NCBI GenBank assembly: GCA_027533105.1
Contig: JAPZTW010000008.1
Coordinates: forward strand, 248,001-312,000
Direction of reading: 5' to 3'
DNA: 64,000 nt
Source of the DNA: Sphingomonadaceae bacterium
GTDB taxonomy: Bacteria > Pseudomonadota > Alphaproteobacteria > Sphingomonadales > Sphingomonadaceae
The notes under the pieces were generated by a model, which had not been told where the DNA came from, made no database searches, and saw only the letters and a list, made by a program, of their open reading frames with translations. Both the position numbers and the translations under genes were made by a program. Below, in pieces: positions 1 to 7,937 of this stretch; the first letter of the stretch is position 1, and each line of letters opens with the position of its first letter.

Positions 1-1
1 G

Positions 2-133
2 CTCTGGGGCCTGGCCGAGGCGAGCCGCGGCGGCGATCCCGAAGCGCTTTCCGCCCAGGCCGCCCAGGCCGGTTACGATCTTGGCCCGGTCCGCGCGCTG
101 ATGGACATGCTCAAGGCGAAAAGCGGGGGCTGA
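2..133 (+). CDS. 3' end of an unidentified protein
   Basis: Only the last 43 codons are in the window, ending in TGA at 131-133. The tail is rich in Ala, Gly and Leu and looks helical, and it ends MDMLKAKSGG. I do not recognise a family. The next gene starts 6 bases later at a GTG, so the two are probably co-transcribed. The frame is supported only by that spacing and by the absence of stops, so the call is modest. Confidence 0.5.
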   Translation, partial: LWGLAEASRGGDPEALSAQAAQAGYDLGPVRALMDMLKAKSGG

Positions 134-139
134 GCAATC

Positions 140-568
140 GTGGGGGGCATCTGGATCGACCTGATCAAGCTGGCGGCATCCGGGATCGCGATCCTGGCCG
201 TAGCCGGACTGGCGCGCTGGATGGGCCTTGGCGCCGATGTGCGGATTCGCGATGCGGACCACGCCCGCTTCCTGGCCGGCCAGGCGGTTGACGGGTTCGA
301 GGCGGTCGATGTCGCGCTGGACCGGGCCGGGATCGGCGCCTTGCTGCGCGATGCGGCCGGGCGGCAGATGCTGCTGCGCCGCCACGGGGCGATGTGGGTC
401 GGCCGCCTGCTCGATGACCGGGTCGAGGCCCGGCTTGACCGCGATTTCCTGACCATCGGCACGGGCGAGCAGACCTTCGGCAAGATCACGCTGCACCTGG
501 GCGATGCGGCCCAGGTCTGGGCGGCGGGCCTGCGGCGGCTGCCAGCATCGGGAGTTGCCCATGGCTAA
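140..568 (+). CDS. Small conserved-type membrane-anchored hypothetical protein
   Basis: 142 aa starting at a GTG. Residues about 8-27 form one hydrophobic segment (ending VAGLARW), followed by a soluble, Asp/Arg-rich domain of about 110 residues containing RDAAGRQMLLRRHG and ending near SGVAHG. This suggests a protein anchored in the inner membrane with a cytoplasmic or periplasmic domain. I see no recognised motif. It starts 6 bases after the upstream stop, and its last codons overlap the start of the sterol desaturase gene at 561, so translation is probably coupled. Function unknown; the operon context hints at a role alongside the desaturase. Confidence 0.6.
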   Translation: MGGIWIDLIKLAASGIAILAVAGLARWMGLGADVRIRDADHARFLAGQAVDGFEAVDVALDRAGIGALLRDAAGRQMLLRRHGAMWVGRLLDDRVEARLDRDFLTIGTGEQTFGKITLHLGDAAQVWAAGLRRLPASGVAHG

Positions 569-1466
569 GCTGCCCAATCCGGTCGACTATGCGGTGCCGT
601 TCTTCATCCTGCTGATCGTGATCGAAATGTTCTGGGCGCGGCGCAAGGCGCCCGGGAAGTACGAGCCGCGCGACACCCTGGTTTCGCTGTCGTTCGGTCT
701 GGGCAGCACGGTCGCGGGCCTGATCTTCGGCGGGGCGATCTATGCGCTGATGCTGCAGGTGTGGGAATTCCGGCCGGTCACCGTGCCATGGACCTGGTGG
801 GCCTGGGCGCTGTGCTTCGTGCTCGACGACTTCCTCTATTACGTCTTCCACCGGTCCGCTCACCGGGTGCGCTGGTTCTGGGCCAGCCACGTCAACCACC
901 ATTCGAGCCAGCACTACAACCTGTCCACCGCGCTGCGGCAGACCTGGACCGGCTGGCTGGCAATGTCCTTCGTCTTCAAGCTGCCGCTTGCGGCGATCGG
1001 CTTTCCCCCGGCGATGATCCTGTTCTGCACCGGGGTGAACCTGATCTACCAGTTCTGGATCCACACCGAAGCGATCAAGCGGTTCCCGCGCTGGTTCGAG
1101 GCAGTGATGAACACGCCCAGCCACCACCGCGTGCACCACGCCACCAATCCGCGCTATCTCGATGCCAATTACGCCGGGGTCTTCATCATCTGGGACCGGA
1201 TGTTCGGCACCTTCGTGGCGGAAGTGGATGACGAGCCGATCCGTTACGGGATCGTCCGCCAACTCGGCACCTTCAACCTGCTTTACGCGGTGTTCCACGA
1301 ATGGATCGGGATCGCCAAGGACGTCTGGTCCGCACCCTGGCGGCACAAACTGTCCTACCTGTGGCGCGAGCCGGGCTGGAGCCACGACGGCAGCCGCGAC
1401 ACCTCCGACGCGATCCGCGCGCGCTGGCAGGAGCGCCAGGGCCCGCAGGAAAACCCGAATGCTTGA
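561..1466 (+). CDS. Sterol desaturase / fatty acid hydroxylase family protein
   Basis: 301 aa integral membrane di-iron enzyme of the fatty acid hydroxylase superfamily. These enzymes use O2 at a histidine-bound di-iron centre to hydroxylate or desaturate lipids such as sterols, carotenoids or fatty acids. All three histidine boxes are present: HRSAH (97-101), HVNHH (110-114) and HHRVHH (188-193), set among about four hydrophobic segments. I chose ATG 561 because GGAG precedes it by a few bases; an upstream in-frame start at 504 would add a charged, non-hydrophobic leader. The gene overlaps its upstream neighbour and the downstream TonB-domain gene. The substrate cannot be told from the sequence. 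Confidence 0.88.
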   Translation: MAKLPNPVDYAVPFFILLIVIEMFWARRKAPGKYEPRDTLVSLSFGLGSTVAGLIFGGAIYALMLQVWEFRPVTVPWTWWAWALCFVLDDFLYYVFHRSAHRVRWFWASHVNHHSSQHYNLSTALRQTWTGWLAMSFVFKLPLAAIGFPPAMILFCTGVNLIYQFWIHTEAIKRFPRWFEAVMNTPSHHRVHHATNPRYLDANYAGVFIIWDRMFGTFVAEVDDEPIRYGIVRQLGTFNLLYAVFHEWIGIAKDVWSAPWRHKLSYLWREPGWSHDGSRDTSDAIRARWQERQGPQENPNA

Positions 1467-1800
1467 GATGCTTGCGCTGGCGCTGCTGCAAGCCAGCCCT
1501 GCCGCAGCCGACTATCCCTTCCGCGCCCTGCGGGAAGGTCGCGAGGGCGTCACCGAATTTGGCGTTCGCACCAATCCGCAGGGCCTTGTTATCGAGTGCT
1601 GGATCATTCGCTCAAGCGGATCGCCGGACCTTGATGCCGCGACCTGCCGGGTGGCGATCCGCCGGATTAAGGTCGCACCGCCGCTCGATGGGCAAGGGCA
1701 GCCACAGCCAGCCCAGTGGACATCGCGGATGGAATGGAGGATCGATGGCAGCGGGCCAGCGCAGGCAAGCCCGCAAAGGCTGACAGAAACGGCGCAATAG
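1459..1800 (+). CDS. Exported stand-alone TonB C-terminal domain protein
   Basis: 113 aa. A short signal peptide (cleavage likely after SPAAA near residue 17) is followed directly by a TonB C-terminal domain. There is no transmembrane anchor after it and no proline-rich spacer. The domain closely resembles residues 137-217 of the full TonB encoded at 12742: both have DYPxRALRExREG, a central SSGSxDLDxATC block and DGxGQP. Start ATG 1459 overlaps the desaturase stop; ATG 1468 is an alternative. Known TonB C-terminal domains bind the TonB box of outer-membrane receptors. An unanchored copy could be a periplasmic modulator or a repurposed domain; that is inference. Confidence 0.8.
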   Translation: MLEMLALALLQASPAAADYPFRALREGREGVTEFGVRTNPQGLVIECWIIRSSGSPDLDAATCRVAIRRIKVAPPLDGQGQPQPAQWTSRMEWRIDGSGPAQASPQRLTETAQ

Positions 1801-1813
1801 GCGTTGCGCTCCA

Positions 1814-1831
1814 TTTAATCGTCTGATTAAA
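1814..1831. promoter_or_regulatory. Perfect AT-rich dyad upstream of the GMC oxidoreductase
   Basis: TTTAAT (1814-1819), a 6-base spacer CGTCTG, then ATTAAA (1826-1831) form a perfect inverted repeat in otherwise GC-rich DNA. It lies about 30 bases before the ATG of the oxidoreductase, a plausible place for a repressor or activator site overlapping a promoter. No regulator is identified. Confidence 0.35.
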
Positions 1832-1862
1832 CCGTCCGCTCATTCCAGAAGGAGATCCGACC

Positions 1863-3440
1863 ATGGCAGAGTTCGATATCATCGTGATTGGCGGCGGCAG
1901 TGCCGGCAGCGCGGTGGCCGGGCGGCTGGCGGAAGACGGCAAGCGCCGCGTCTGCCTCCTGGAGGCCGGGCCCGATAACGACACGATCCGGATCAAGACC
2001 CCGGGCTTCATGCCCTTCATCCCGGAAAAGTCGAACTGGCGCTTCGATACCGTGCCGCAGAAGGGCCTGAACGGCCGGATAGGCTACCAGCCGCGCGGCC
2101 GGGGCCTGGGGGGATCGAGCGCGATCAACGCCATGGTCTATATCCGCGGCAACCACTTCGATTACGACCAGTGGGCCGAGCTGGGCTGCACAGGCTGGAG
2201 CCACGCCGATGTCCTGCCCTATTTCAAGCGCGCCGAAGGCAACGAGCGCGGCGGCAACGAATGGCACGGCGGCGATGGCCCGCTGAGCGTGATGGACCAG
2301 CACTGGCCCAACCCCGGCAGCAAGGCCTTCGTCGCCAGCGCCGCCGCGCTCCAGCTGCCCGAGAACAACGATTTCAACGGCGCCACCCAGGACGGCTTCG
2401 GGCTGTACCAGGTAACGCAAAAGGCCGGTGAACGCTGGTCGGCCGCGCGGGCCTATCTGACGCCGCGCCCGAACCTGTCGATCCGCACCGGCGCCCTAGT
2501 CGAGAAGATCGTGGTCGAGAATGGCCGCGCCGTGGGCGTCCAGGCGCGCTTTGGCGGCAAGAGCGAGGTGCTGCGTGCGGCGGGCGGCGTAGTGCTTTCG
2601 GCCGGGGCCTTCGGCAGCCCGCAGGTGCTGATGCTGTCGGGCATCGGCCCGGCCGCGCACCTGGCGGAAAAGGGCATTCCGGTGGTGCTGGACCGCGCCG
2701 CCGTGGGCGAGGACCTGCAGGACCACATCGACTTCGTCGCCAGCTGGCAGACCCAGTCGACCGATTTCATCGGCTCGAGCCTCGCGGGCACCTGGCGCAT
2801 GGCCAAGGCGGTGATCGAGCACCGCCTGAAGCGCACCGGGATCATGACCACCTGCTATGCCGAAGGCGGCGGCTTCTGGCGGACCAATCCCGACCTGCCT
2901 GCCCCGGACATCCAGTATCACTTCGTGCCGGCCATGCTGGAAGACCACGGCCGCACCAAGGTGCCCGGCCATGGCTTTTCGATCCATGCCTGCGTGCTGC
3001 GCCCGGAAAGCCGCGGCACGGTGCGGCTGAATTCGGCCGATCCGGCCGCCGCCCCGGCGATCGATCCCAACTTCCTCGACGATCCGCGCGACATCGCGAC
3101 GCTGCGCGCCGGCGTGCGGCTGATGTACCGCATCGCCGAGGCGCCGCCGCTGGCGGACTATGCCGGTACGCCGCGCCAGCCGGTCAACCTGGCCGACGAT
3201 GCCGCGGTGGACGAGCTGATCCGCAGCCGCGCCGATACGGTCTATCACCCGGTCGGCACCTGCCGGATGGGCGGCGATGCCGACAGCGTGGTCGACCCGA
3301 CACTCAAGCTGCGCGGGATCGACGGGCTGTGGGTGGCCGATGCCTCGATCATGCCGCGGCTGGTCTCGGGCAATACCAACGCGCCGAGTATCATGATCGG
3401 CGAACGCGCGGCCGATTTCATCAAGACCGCACTGGCCTGA
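1863..3440 (+). CDS. GMC-family FAD oxidoreductase (choline dehydrogenase-like)
   Basis: 525 aa glucose-methanol-choline oxidoreductase, a flavoenzyme that oxidises alcohols to aldehydes or ketones. The N-terminal dinucleotide-binding motif GGGSAGS starts at residue 10. The GMC signature region RGRGLGGSSAINAMVYIRG lies near residue 78. The C-terminal catalytic block has YHPVGTCRMG and SGNTNAPSIMIGE, giving the conserved active-site His and Asn. Length is typical of the family. A strong AGGAG ribosome site precedes ATG 1863. It has no signal peptide, so it is probably cytoplasmic. It is convergent with the TonB-dependent receptor and shares a terminator with it. The substrate alcohol is unknown. 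Confidence 0.9.
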   Translation: MAEFDIIVIGGGSAGSAVAGRLAEDGKRRVCLLEAGPDNDTIRIKTPGFMPFIPEKSNWRFDTVPQKGLNGRIGYQPRGRGLGGSSAINAMVYIRGNHFDYDQWAELGCTGWSHADVLPYFKRAEGNERGGNEWHGGDGPLSVMDQHWPNPGSKAFVASAAALQLPENNDFNGATQDGFGLYQVTQKAGERWSAARAYLTPRPNLSIRTGALVEKIVVENGRAVGVQARFGGKSEVLRAAGGVVLSAGAFGSPQVLMLSGIGPAAHLAEKGIPVVLDRAAVGEDLQDHIDFVASWQTQSTDFIGSSLAGTWRMAKAVIEHRLKRTGIMTTCYAEGGGFWRTNPDLPAPDIQYHFVPAMLEDHGRTKVPGHGFSIHACVLRPESRGTVRLNSADPAAAPAIDPNFLDDPRDIATLRAGVRLMYRIAEAPPLADYAGTPRQPVNLADDAAVDELIRSRADTVYHPVGTCRMGGDADSVVDPTLKLRGIDGLWVADASIMPRLVSGNTNAPSIMIGERAADFIKTALA

Positions 3441-3460
3441 TCCGCAACAGACAAATCAAA

Positions 3461-3492
3461 GGGCCCGGCCGCGCGAGCGACCGGGCCCTTTT
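3461..3492. terminator. Bidirectional Rho-independent terminator
   Basis: GGGCCCGG (3461-3468) pairs with CCGGGCCC (3481-3488) across a 12-base loop. TTTT follows on the + strand and an A-run precedes it, so it can end both the GMC gene (+) and the TonB receptor gene (-). Confidence 0.8.
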
Positions 3493-3511
3493 CTGTTGCA
3501 TTGCAGGAGCC

Positions 3512-5959
3512 TTAGAAGCTCTTGCGAACCGTTACGCCATACTTGCGCGGGCTGCCCACGTTGTAGCCCAGCCGCGCCCGGCCGCCACGCTCACGATCGA
3601 GCGAGAGCAGCGGGGTCTCGTTGAACAGGTTGTTGACGTAGACCGAGATGGCCAGGCCATTGTCCCATTCCAGCCCGGTCGACAGGTTGACCAGGTTATA
3701 GCTGGGCAGCAGGTACGAACCGAAGTTGAACGCACCCGAGCCGAACGCACCGTTCACCGGGTTGTAGAACAACGAGTTGGTAAAGCTGCCCGAACCCGTC
3801 TCCTGGTCGCCCGGCTGGGTATAGCGGTTGCCGACATGCTGGAAGCTGGTGTTGAACGACCAGTCGAGCCCGTCGCCAACCTGGGTGGTATAGCTGGCCA
3901 GCGCCGCGATCTGGAACTTCGGCACGGTCGGCAGGCGATTGCCATCGCGCATCCCGGCAATCACCGCGCCGCCCGCATCGACCACCGAGCTGTCGAACTT
4001 CGAATCGGTCAGGCTGCCGTTAAGCGAGAACTCGAAGCCCGGAGCCGGCTTGATGCCGATTTCCACTTCGACGCCCGCGCTGTGGGCCTTGGGCACGTTG
4101 AACACGACGCGCGACGAGCACGAGCCGGCGTCAGCCGTCACCTGCAGGTTGCGGATGTCGTTGTAGAACACCGCCGCGTTGAAGGTGATGCCGTTGGTCG
4201 AAGCCTTCACACCGGCTTCATAGTTCCACAGCGTTTCGTCCTTGTAGTTCGGACGCCCGCCATAGGTCCGCGCATCCGGCCCGGTCGCCCCGCCCGAGCA
4301 GAGCGGAATGTTGAGCGGATCGTTCACGCCGCCCAGCCGGAAGCCCTTCGAGGCCTGGAGGTTGAACGACAGGTCGTCGTTCGGCTTGTAGGACAGGATG
4401 AAGCGCGGGGTGAAGCCGTTCGAGCTGGTCTTGTCGCCGCGGAAGACGTCACCGTTGGCAAAGATCCCGCCCGAGATGAAGTCACGCGTTTCGTTGAAGT
4501 CGTAATAGCGACCGCCCGCGGTCAGCTTGAACTGGCCGAATTCATAGCTGGCTTCGCCGAACAGCGCGAACTGCTCGATGTCATAGGGGATATCCGCATT
4601 GTAGGGCGAATTGGCCGGGAAGCCGTTGTAGGTGGCCGAAACCGGGGTCGGCAGGGTCGGTGGGGTCACCAGCGCATTGAGGAAGATCTGGCTGAAGGCA
4701 TCAGCCCCCGGGGTGGGCAGGCGCTGGGCATAGGTGCGGTCCACCTTGCTGTAAAAACCGCCAAACACCCACTGCAACGGGCCATCGCCGGTCGAGGACA
4801 GGCGCAGTTCCTGGGTCCACTGCTCAAGCTTGGTGGTGTCACGCAGGTTGGAATTGAGCCCCGCGCCGCCAGCGGCCGCCGCAGCAGCCCCCGCGAAGGA
4901 CACATAGACCGAACCGGTGAGCGCCGAAGCATCGCGGCTGACCAGGATGTCACGGTTGATGTAGCTGGTGATCGAGGTGAGCTGGATCGCGTCGCTGACG
5001 GCGAAGTTCATCGTCAGGTCGGCCAGCGTGGTCTTGTCGCGGAATTGCTCGCGCAGCTTAAGGTACTGCGTGTTTTCCGGCATCACCTGGTTCACGTTGA
5101 TCAGGCGGTTGTAGTACAGGTTGTACTGCTCGGCGCGGTTGAACCCGTTGGCCTTGACCTCCTGATAGATGAAGCGCGGGGTGATCGAGATCGAATCGCT
5201 CGGCTCGAACAGGATGCTGATCCGGCCGCCAAAGCGATCGCCATCGTTGACATTCTCACCACCGGCCGGACCGATCGCGTCGATGAAGCCGCCGAACTTT
5301 TCGCCATAGGCGACCAGGCGGATCGCGGCGTTGTCACCCAGCGGGGCATTGATCATGCCCTTGGCGCCATAGCCCATGCTGCCGCCCTCGAAAGTGCTGC
5401 CGCCAGCCTCAACGGCGCCTTCAGTGGCGCCCAGCTTGGGCTGGTTGGTGATGTAACGGACGGTGCCGCCGACCGAACCCGAGCCGAACAGGGTGCCCTG
5501 CGGACCACGCAGCGTTTCGACGCGGTTGAGGTCGAACAGATCGAAATCGGGGGTGAACAGCGAGAGCGAGATCACCGATTCATCGAGGTAGACGCCCACC
5601 TGCTCCTTCACGCCCGGCTGGTCGCGGACGATCTGGCCGGCCGAGACGCCGCGCACCGAGACCTGGCTCTGGCCCGGCCCGAGGTTCTGGACCGTCAGGC
5701 CCGCGACGCTGCGCGAAATGTCCTCGATGCTGGTCGCACCGGTCTTCTGGATATTGGCGGCGGTCACCGCAGCGATCGAGAAGGGCACATCCTGGATCGT
5801 TTCGCTGCGCTTGGTGGCGGTAACGACGATTTCGTTGCCATCGACCGTTTCATCGGCCTTGCCATCGGCTTCCTGAGCCAGGGCCGGCGTGGCCAGCGCG
5901 AAAACGGCGACCCCGGCAAGCAGGCGCTGGCTGAGCCGCGAGTTGAAGCTGTGACGCAT
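3512..5959 (-). CDS. TonB-dependent outer-membrane receptor
   Basis: 815 aa beta-barrel receptor for active uptake of a large or scarce substrate, energised by TonB-ExbB-ExbD. The signal peptide is cleaved after about residue 28 (TPALA). The TonB box EIVVTA is at residues 43-48. The plug domain contains SVRGVSAG and RVETLRGPQGTLFGSG, and the barrel ends in the outer-membrane signature VTVRKSF. ATG 5959 follows GGAGG by five bases, which decides against longer in-frame starts. The length and TATKR-type N-terminus are those of the iron complex/organic-ligand receptors common in sphingomonads. The ligand is unknown; the nearby GMC oxidoreductase and sterol desaturase hint at a hydrophobic organic compound, which is only inference. 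Confidence 0.92.
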   Translation of the reverse strand: MRHSFNSRLSQRLLAGVAVFALATPALAQEADGKADETVDGNEIVVTATKRSETIQDVPFSIAAVTAANIQKTGATSIEDISRSVAGLTVQNLGPGQSQVSVRGVSAGQIVRDQPGVKEQVGVYLDESVISLSLFTPDFDLFDLNRVETLRGPQGTLFGSGSVGGTVRYITNQPKLGATEGAVEAGGSTFEGGSMGYGAKGMINAPLGDNAAIRLVAYGEKFGGFIDAIGPAGGENVNDGDRFGGRISILFEPSDSISITPRFIYQEVKANGFNRAEQYNLYYNRLINVNQVMPENTQYLKLREQFRDKTTLADLTMNFAVSDAIQLTSITSYINRDILVSRDASALTGSVYVSFAGAAAAAAGGAGLNSNLRDTTKLEQWTQELRLSSTGDGPLQWVFGGFYSKVDRTYAQRLPTPGADAFSQIFLNALVTPPTLPTPVSATYNGFPANSPYNADIPYDIEQFALFGEASYEFGQFKLTAGGRYYDFNETRDFISGGIFANGDVFRGDKTSSNGFTPRFILSYKPNDDLSFNLQASKGFRLGGVNDPLNIPLCSGGATGPDARTYGGRPNYKDETLWNYEAGVKASTNGITFNAAVFYNDIRNLQVTADAGSCSSRVVFNVPKAHSAGVEVEIGIKPAPGFEFSLNGSLTDSKFDSSVVDAGGAVIAGMRDGNRLPTVPKFQIAALASYTTQVGDGLDWSFNTSFQHVGNRYTQPGDQETGSGSFTNSLFYNPVNGAFGSGAFNFGSYLLPSYNLVNLSTGLEWDNGLAISVYVNNLFNETPLLSLDRERGGRARLGYNVGSPRKYGVTVRKSF

Positions 5960-5986
5960 AATTCCTCCCATCGCTTCTGTGGCGAA

Positions 5987-6006
5987 AGCCGGGCTTGAAC
6001 CCGGCT
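5987..6006 (-). promoter_or_regulatory. Leader hairpin upstream of the TonB-dependent receptor
   Basis: On the minus strand the leader carries AGCCGGG, loop TTCAAG, CCCGGCT: a perfect 7-bp stem followed by TTT, about 28 bases before the start codon. It could stabilise the mRNA or act as a weak attenuator. Its core resembles the right arm of the 77-bp repeat at 42100. Confidence 0.4.
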
Positions 6007-6128
6007 GCATGCCTACTGGACCCGCTGAATCGCGAAGACAAGGGGGGCGAGTCCCGCATCCCGCAATTGACGGCAATCCTGTCGCAAAAAGGTCACAACC
6101 GGCGGCGAGGGGCGGAGCCGGATCCGGC

Positions 6129-6911
6129 CTAGTGATGGCAGGCGAGGGCCTCGACCACGTCGTCCAGCCGGGCCGGATCGCCGATCGCCAGGACATGGCC
6201 CGGGCTGGCAGCGTGGAGCGGCTCGCCGTTCCAGTCGCACATCGTCCCGCCGGCCCCTTCGACCACCGGCACCAGCGCGGCATAATCGTGGAGCTTCAGC
6301 CCCGCTTCGCAGACCAGGTCGATATGGCCCGAGGCCAGCAGGGCGTAATTGTAGCAATCGCCGCCCATCACCATGCGGCGGTGGTCGGTCTTGGCGGCCA
6401 GGCCCATGAAGTGCCCGCCATCGTGATCGTTGAAGTAATGCGGCCCGGTGGTCGCCAGTGTCGCCTCGGCCAGGGTGCGGCAGGGGCGGGTGCGCACTTC
6501 GCGGCCGTTGAGCGTGGTCGGCTGGCCGGTCGCACCGATCCAGCGTTCGCCGAGCACCGGCTGGTCGATCACCCCCAGCACCGGCCAGCCATCGACCACC
6601 AGCGCGATCAGCGTGCCAAAAATCGGCCGCCCGACCAGGAACGAGGTGGTCCCATCGATCGGATCGAGCACCCAGGTCCGCCCCGACGAGCCGTTCTCGG
6701 TGCCGAACTCCTCGCCATGCACCGCATCGCGCGGACATTCGGCCTTGAGGATCCGCCGCATCGCCTCTTCGGCCGCGCGATCGGCCAGGGTCACGGGCGT
6801 CGCATCGCCCTTGCGCTCGCTGGCCACCCCATTGCGGTAATGCGGCAGGATCGCGGCCCGCGCGGCATCGGCCAGGCGGTGGGCAATGGCGATATCGGCG
6901 GCGAGGTTCAT
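6129..6911 (-). CDS. hisN: Histidinol-phosphatase, inositol monophosphatase type (HisN)
   Basis: 260 aa Mg2+-dependent phosphatase of the inositol monophosphatase superfamily. The metal ligands are visible: EE at 67-68, DPIDG at 83-87 (in WVLDPIDGTTSF), and the C-terminal KLHDYAALVPVVEGAGG block. The GGDCYNYALLASGHIDLV segment is typical of the HisN branch, which dephosphorylates L-histidinol phosphate in histidine synthesis. It starts one base after the prs stop, forming an operon with the gene that makes PRPP, the first substrate of histidine synthesis. That supports HisN over a generic inositol phosphatase, though substrate specificity is not proven by sequence alone. Confidence 0.82.
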   Translation of the reverse strand: MNLAADIAIAHRLADAARAAILPHYRNGVASERKGDATPVTLADRAAEEAMRRILKAECPRDAVHGEEFGTENGSSGRTWVLDPIDGTTSFLVGRPIFGTLIALVVDGWPVLGVIDQPVLGERWIGATGQPTTLNGREVRTRPCRTLAEATLATTGPHYFNDHDGGHFMGLAAKTDHRRMVMGGDCYNYALLASGHIDLVCEAGLKLHDYAALVPVVEGAGGTMCDWNGEPLHAASPGHVLAIGDPARLDDVVEALACHH

Positions 6912-6912
6912 C

Positions 6913-7848
6913 TCAGTCGAACAGCGAACTGACCGAGCTTTCGTCGGCGATCCGGCGAATGGCTTCTCCGATCAGCGGAGCGAGCGGCAGGGTACGGATC
7001 TTGGGGCTGGCCTGGGTGGCCTCGGTCGGCTGGATCGAATCGGTGATCACCAGTTCCTTGAGCGCCGAATTGGTCACCCGCTCCACCGCGTTGCCGGACA
7101 GAACACCGTGGGTGAGGTAGGCGGTCACGCTATTCGCCCCCGCTTCCATCAGCGCCGCCGCCGCATTGCACAGGGTGCCGCCCGAATCGATGATGTCATC
7201 GATCAGGATGCAGTCCCAGCCCTTCACATCGCCGATGATGTTCATCACCTCGGAGACGCCCGGCTTGTCGCGACGCTTGTCGACGATCGAGAGCGGGGCA
7301 TCGTTGATCCGCTTGGACAGCGCGCGGGCGCGCACCACCCCGCCGACGTCGGGCGAGACGACCATCAGGTTCTGGCCGCCCGTGCGCTCCAGGATGTCGG
7401 CCGCCATCACCGGCGCACCATAAAGGTTGTCGGTCGGGATATCGAAGAAGCCCTGGATCTGCCCGGCGTGCAGATCCACCGCCAGCACGCGGTCAGCCCC
7501 GGCCTGGGTGATCAGGTTGGCCACCAGCTTGGCCGAGATCGGGGTGCGCGGGCCGGGCTTGCGGTCCTGCCGGGCATAGCCGAAATAGGGCAGCACCGCC
7601 GTGATCCGCTTGGCCGAGGCGCGGCGCAGCGCGTCGATGCAGATCAGCAGTTCCATCAGGTTGTCGTTGGCCGGGGCCGAGGTCGACTGGATCACGAACA
7701 CGTCCTCGCCGCGCACGTTCTCGTGAATCTCGACGAAGATTTCCTGATCGGCGAAGCGCCGGACCGAGGCATCGGTCAACGGCAGCTCAAGATAGGCGGC
7801 AATATCCCGCGCCAGCGGCAGGTTGGAATTCCCGGCCATCAATTTCAT
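6913..7848 (-). CDS. prs: Ribose-phosphate pyrophosphokinase (PRPP synthetase)
   Basis: 311 aa cytoplasmic enzyme making PRPP from ribose 5-phosphate and ATP, for nucleotides, histidine and tryptophan. Visible motifs are RQDRK (93-97), the catalytic [11 protein letters not shown] stretch (125-135) and the PRPP loop DDIIDSGGT (217-225). Full family length. The order on the minus strand is glpX, an 89-base gap, prs, then hisN one base further on. ATG 7848 gives the normal MKLMAGNSN start. Confidence 0.96.
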   Translation of the reverse strand: MKLMAGNSNLPLARDIAAYLELPLTDASVRRFADQEIFVEIHENVRGEDVFVIQSTSAPANDNLMELLICIDALRRASAKRITAVLPYFGYARQDRKPGPRTPISAKLVANLITQAGADRVLAVDLHAGQIQGFFDIPTDNLYGAPVMAADILERTGGQNLMVVSPDVGGVVRARALSKRINDAPLSIVDKRRDKPGVSEVMNIIGDVKGWDCILIDDIIDSGGTLCNAAAALMEAGANSVTAYLTHGVLSGNAVERVTNSALKELVITDSIQPTEATQASPKIRTLPLAPLIGEAIRRIADESSVSSLFD

Positions 7849-7937
7849 CGTGCTGCCTTCCCCGCGATTCTTGCCCGCCCCGAGCCTCTAATCGCGAAGC
7901 CGGGGATTGCAAGGCAGAGCGCCGCGTCGAGGGTGGA

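Noticed and set aside
3329-5998. Open 889-residue frame on the + strand opposite the TonB receptor
   Set aside because: Antisense shadow of a firmly identified gene in GC-rich DNA. It shows no family motif and no credible ribosome site.
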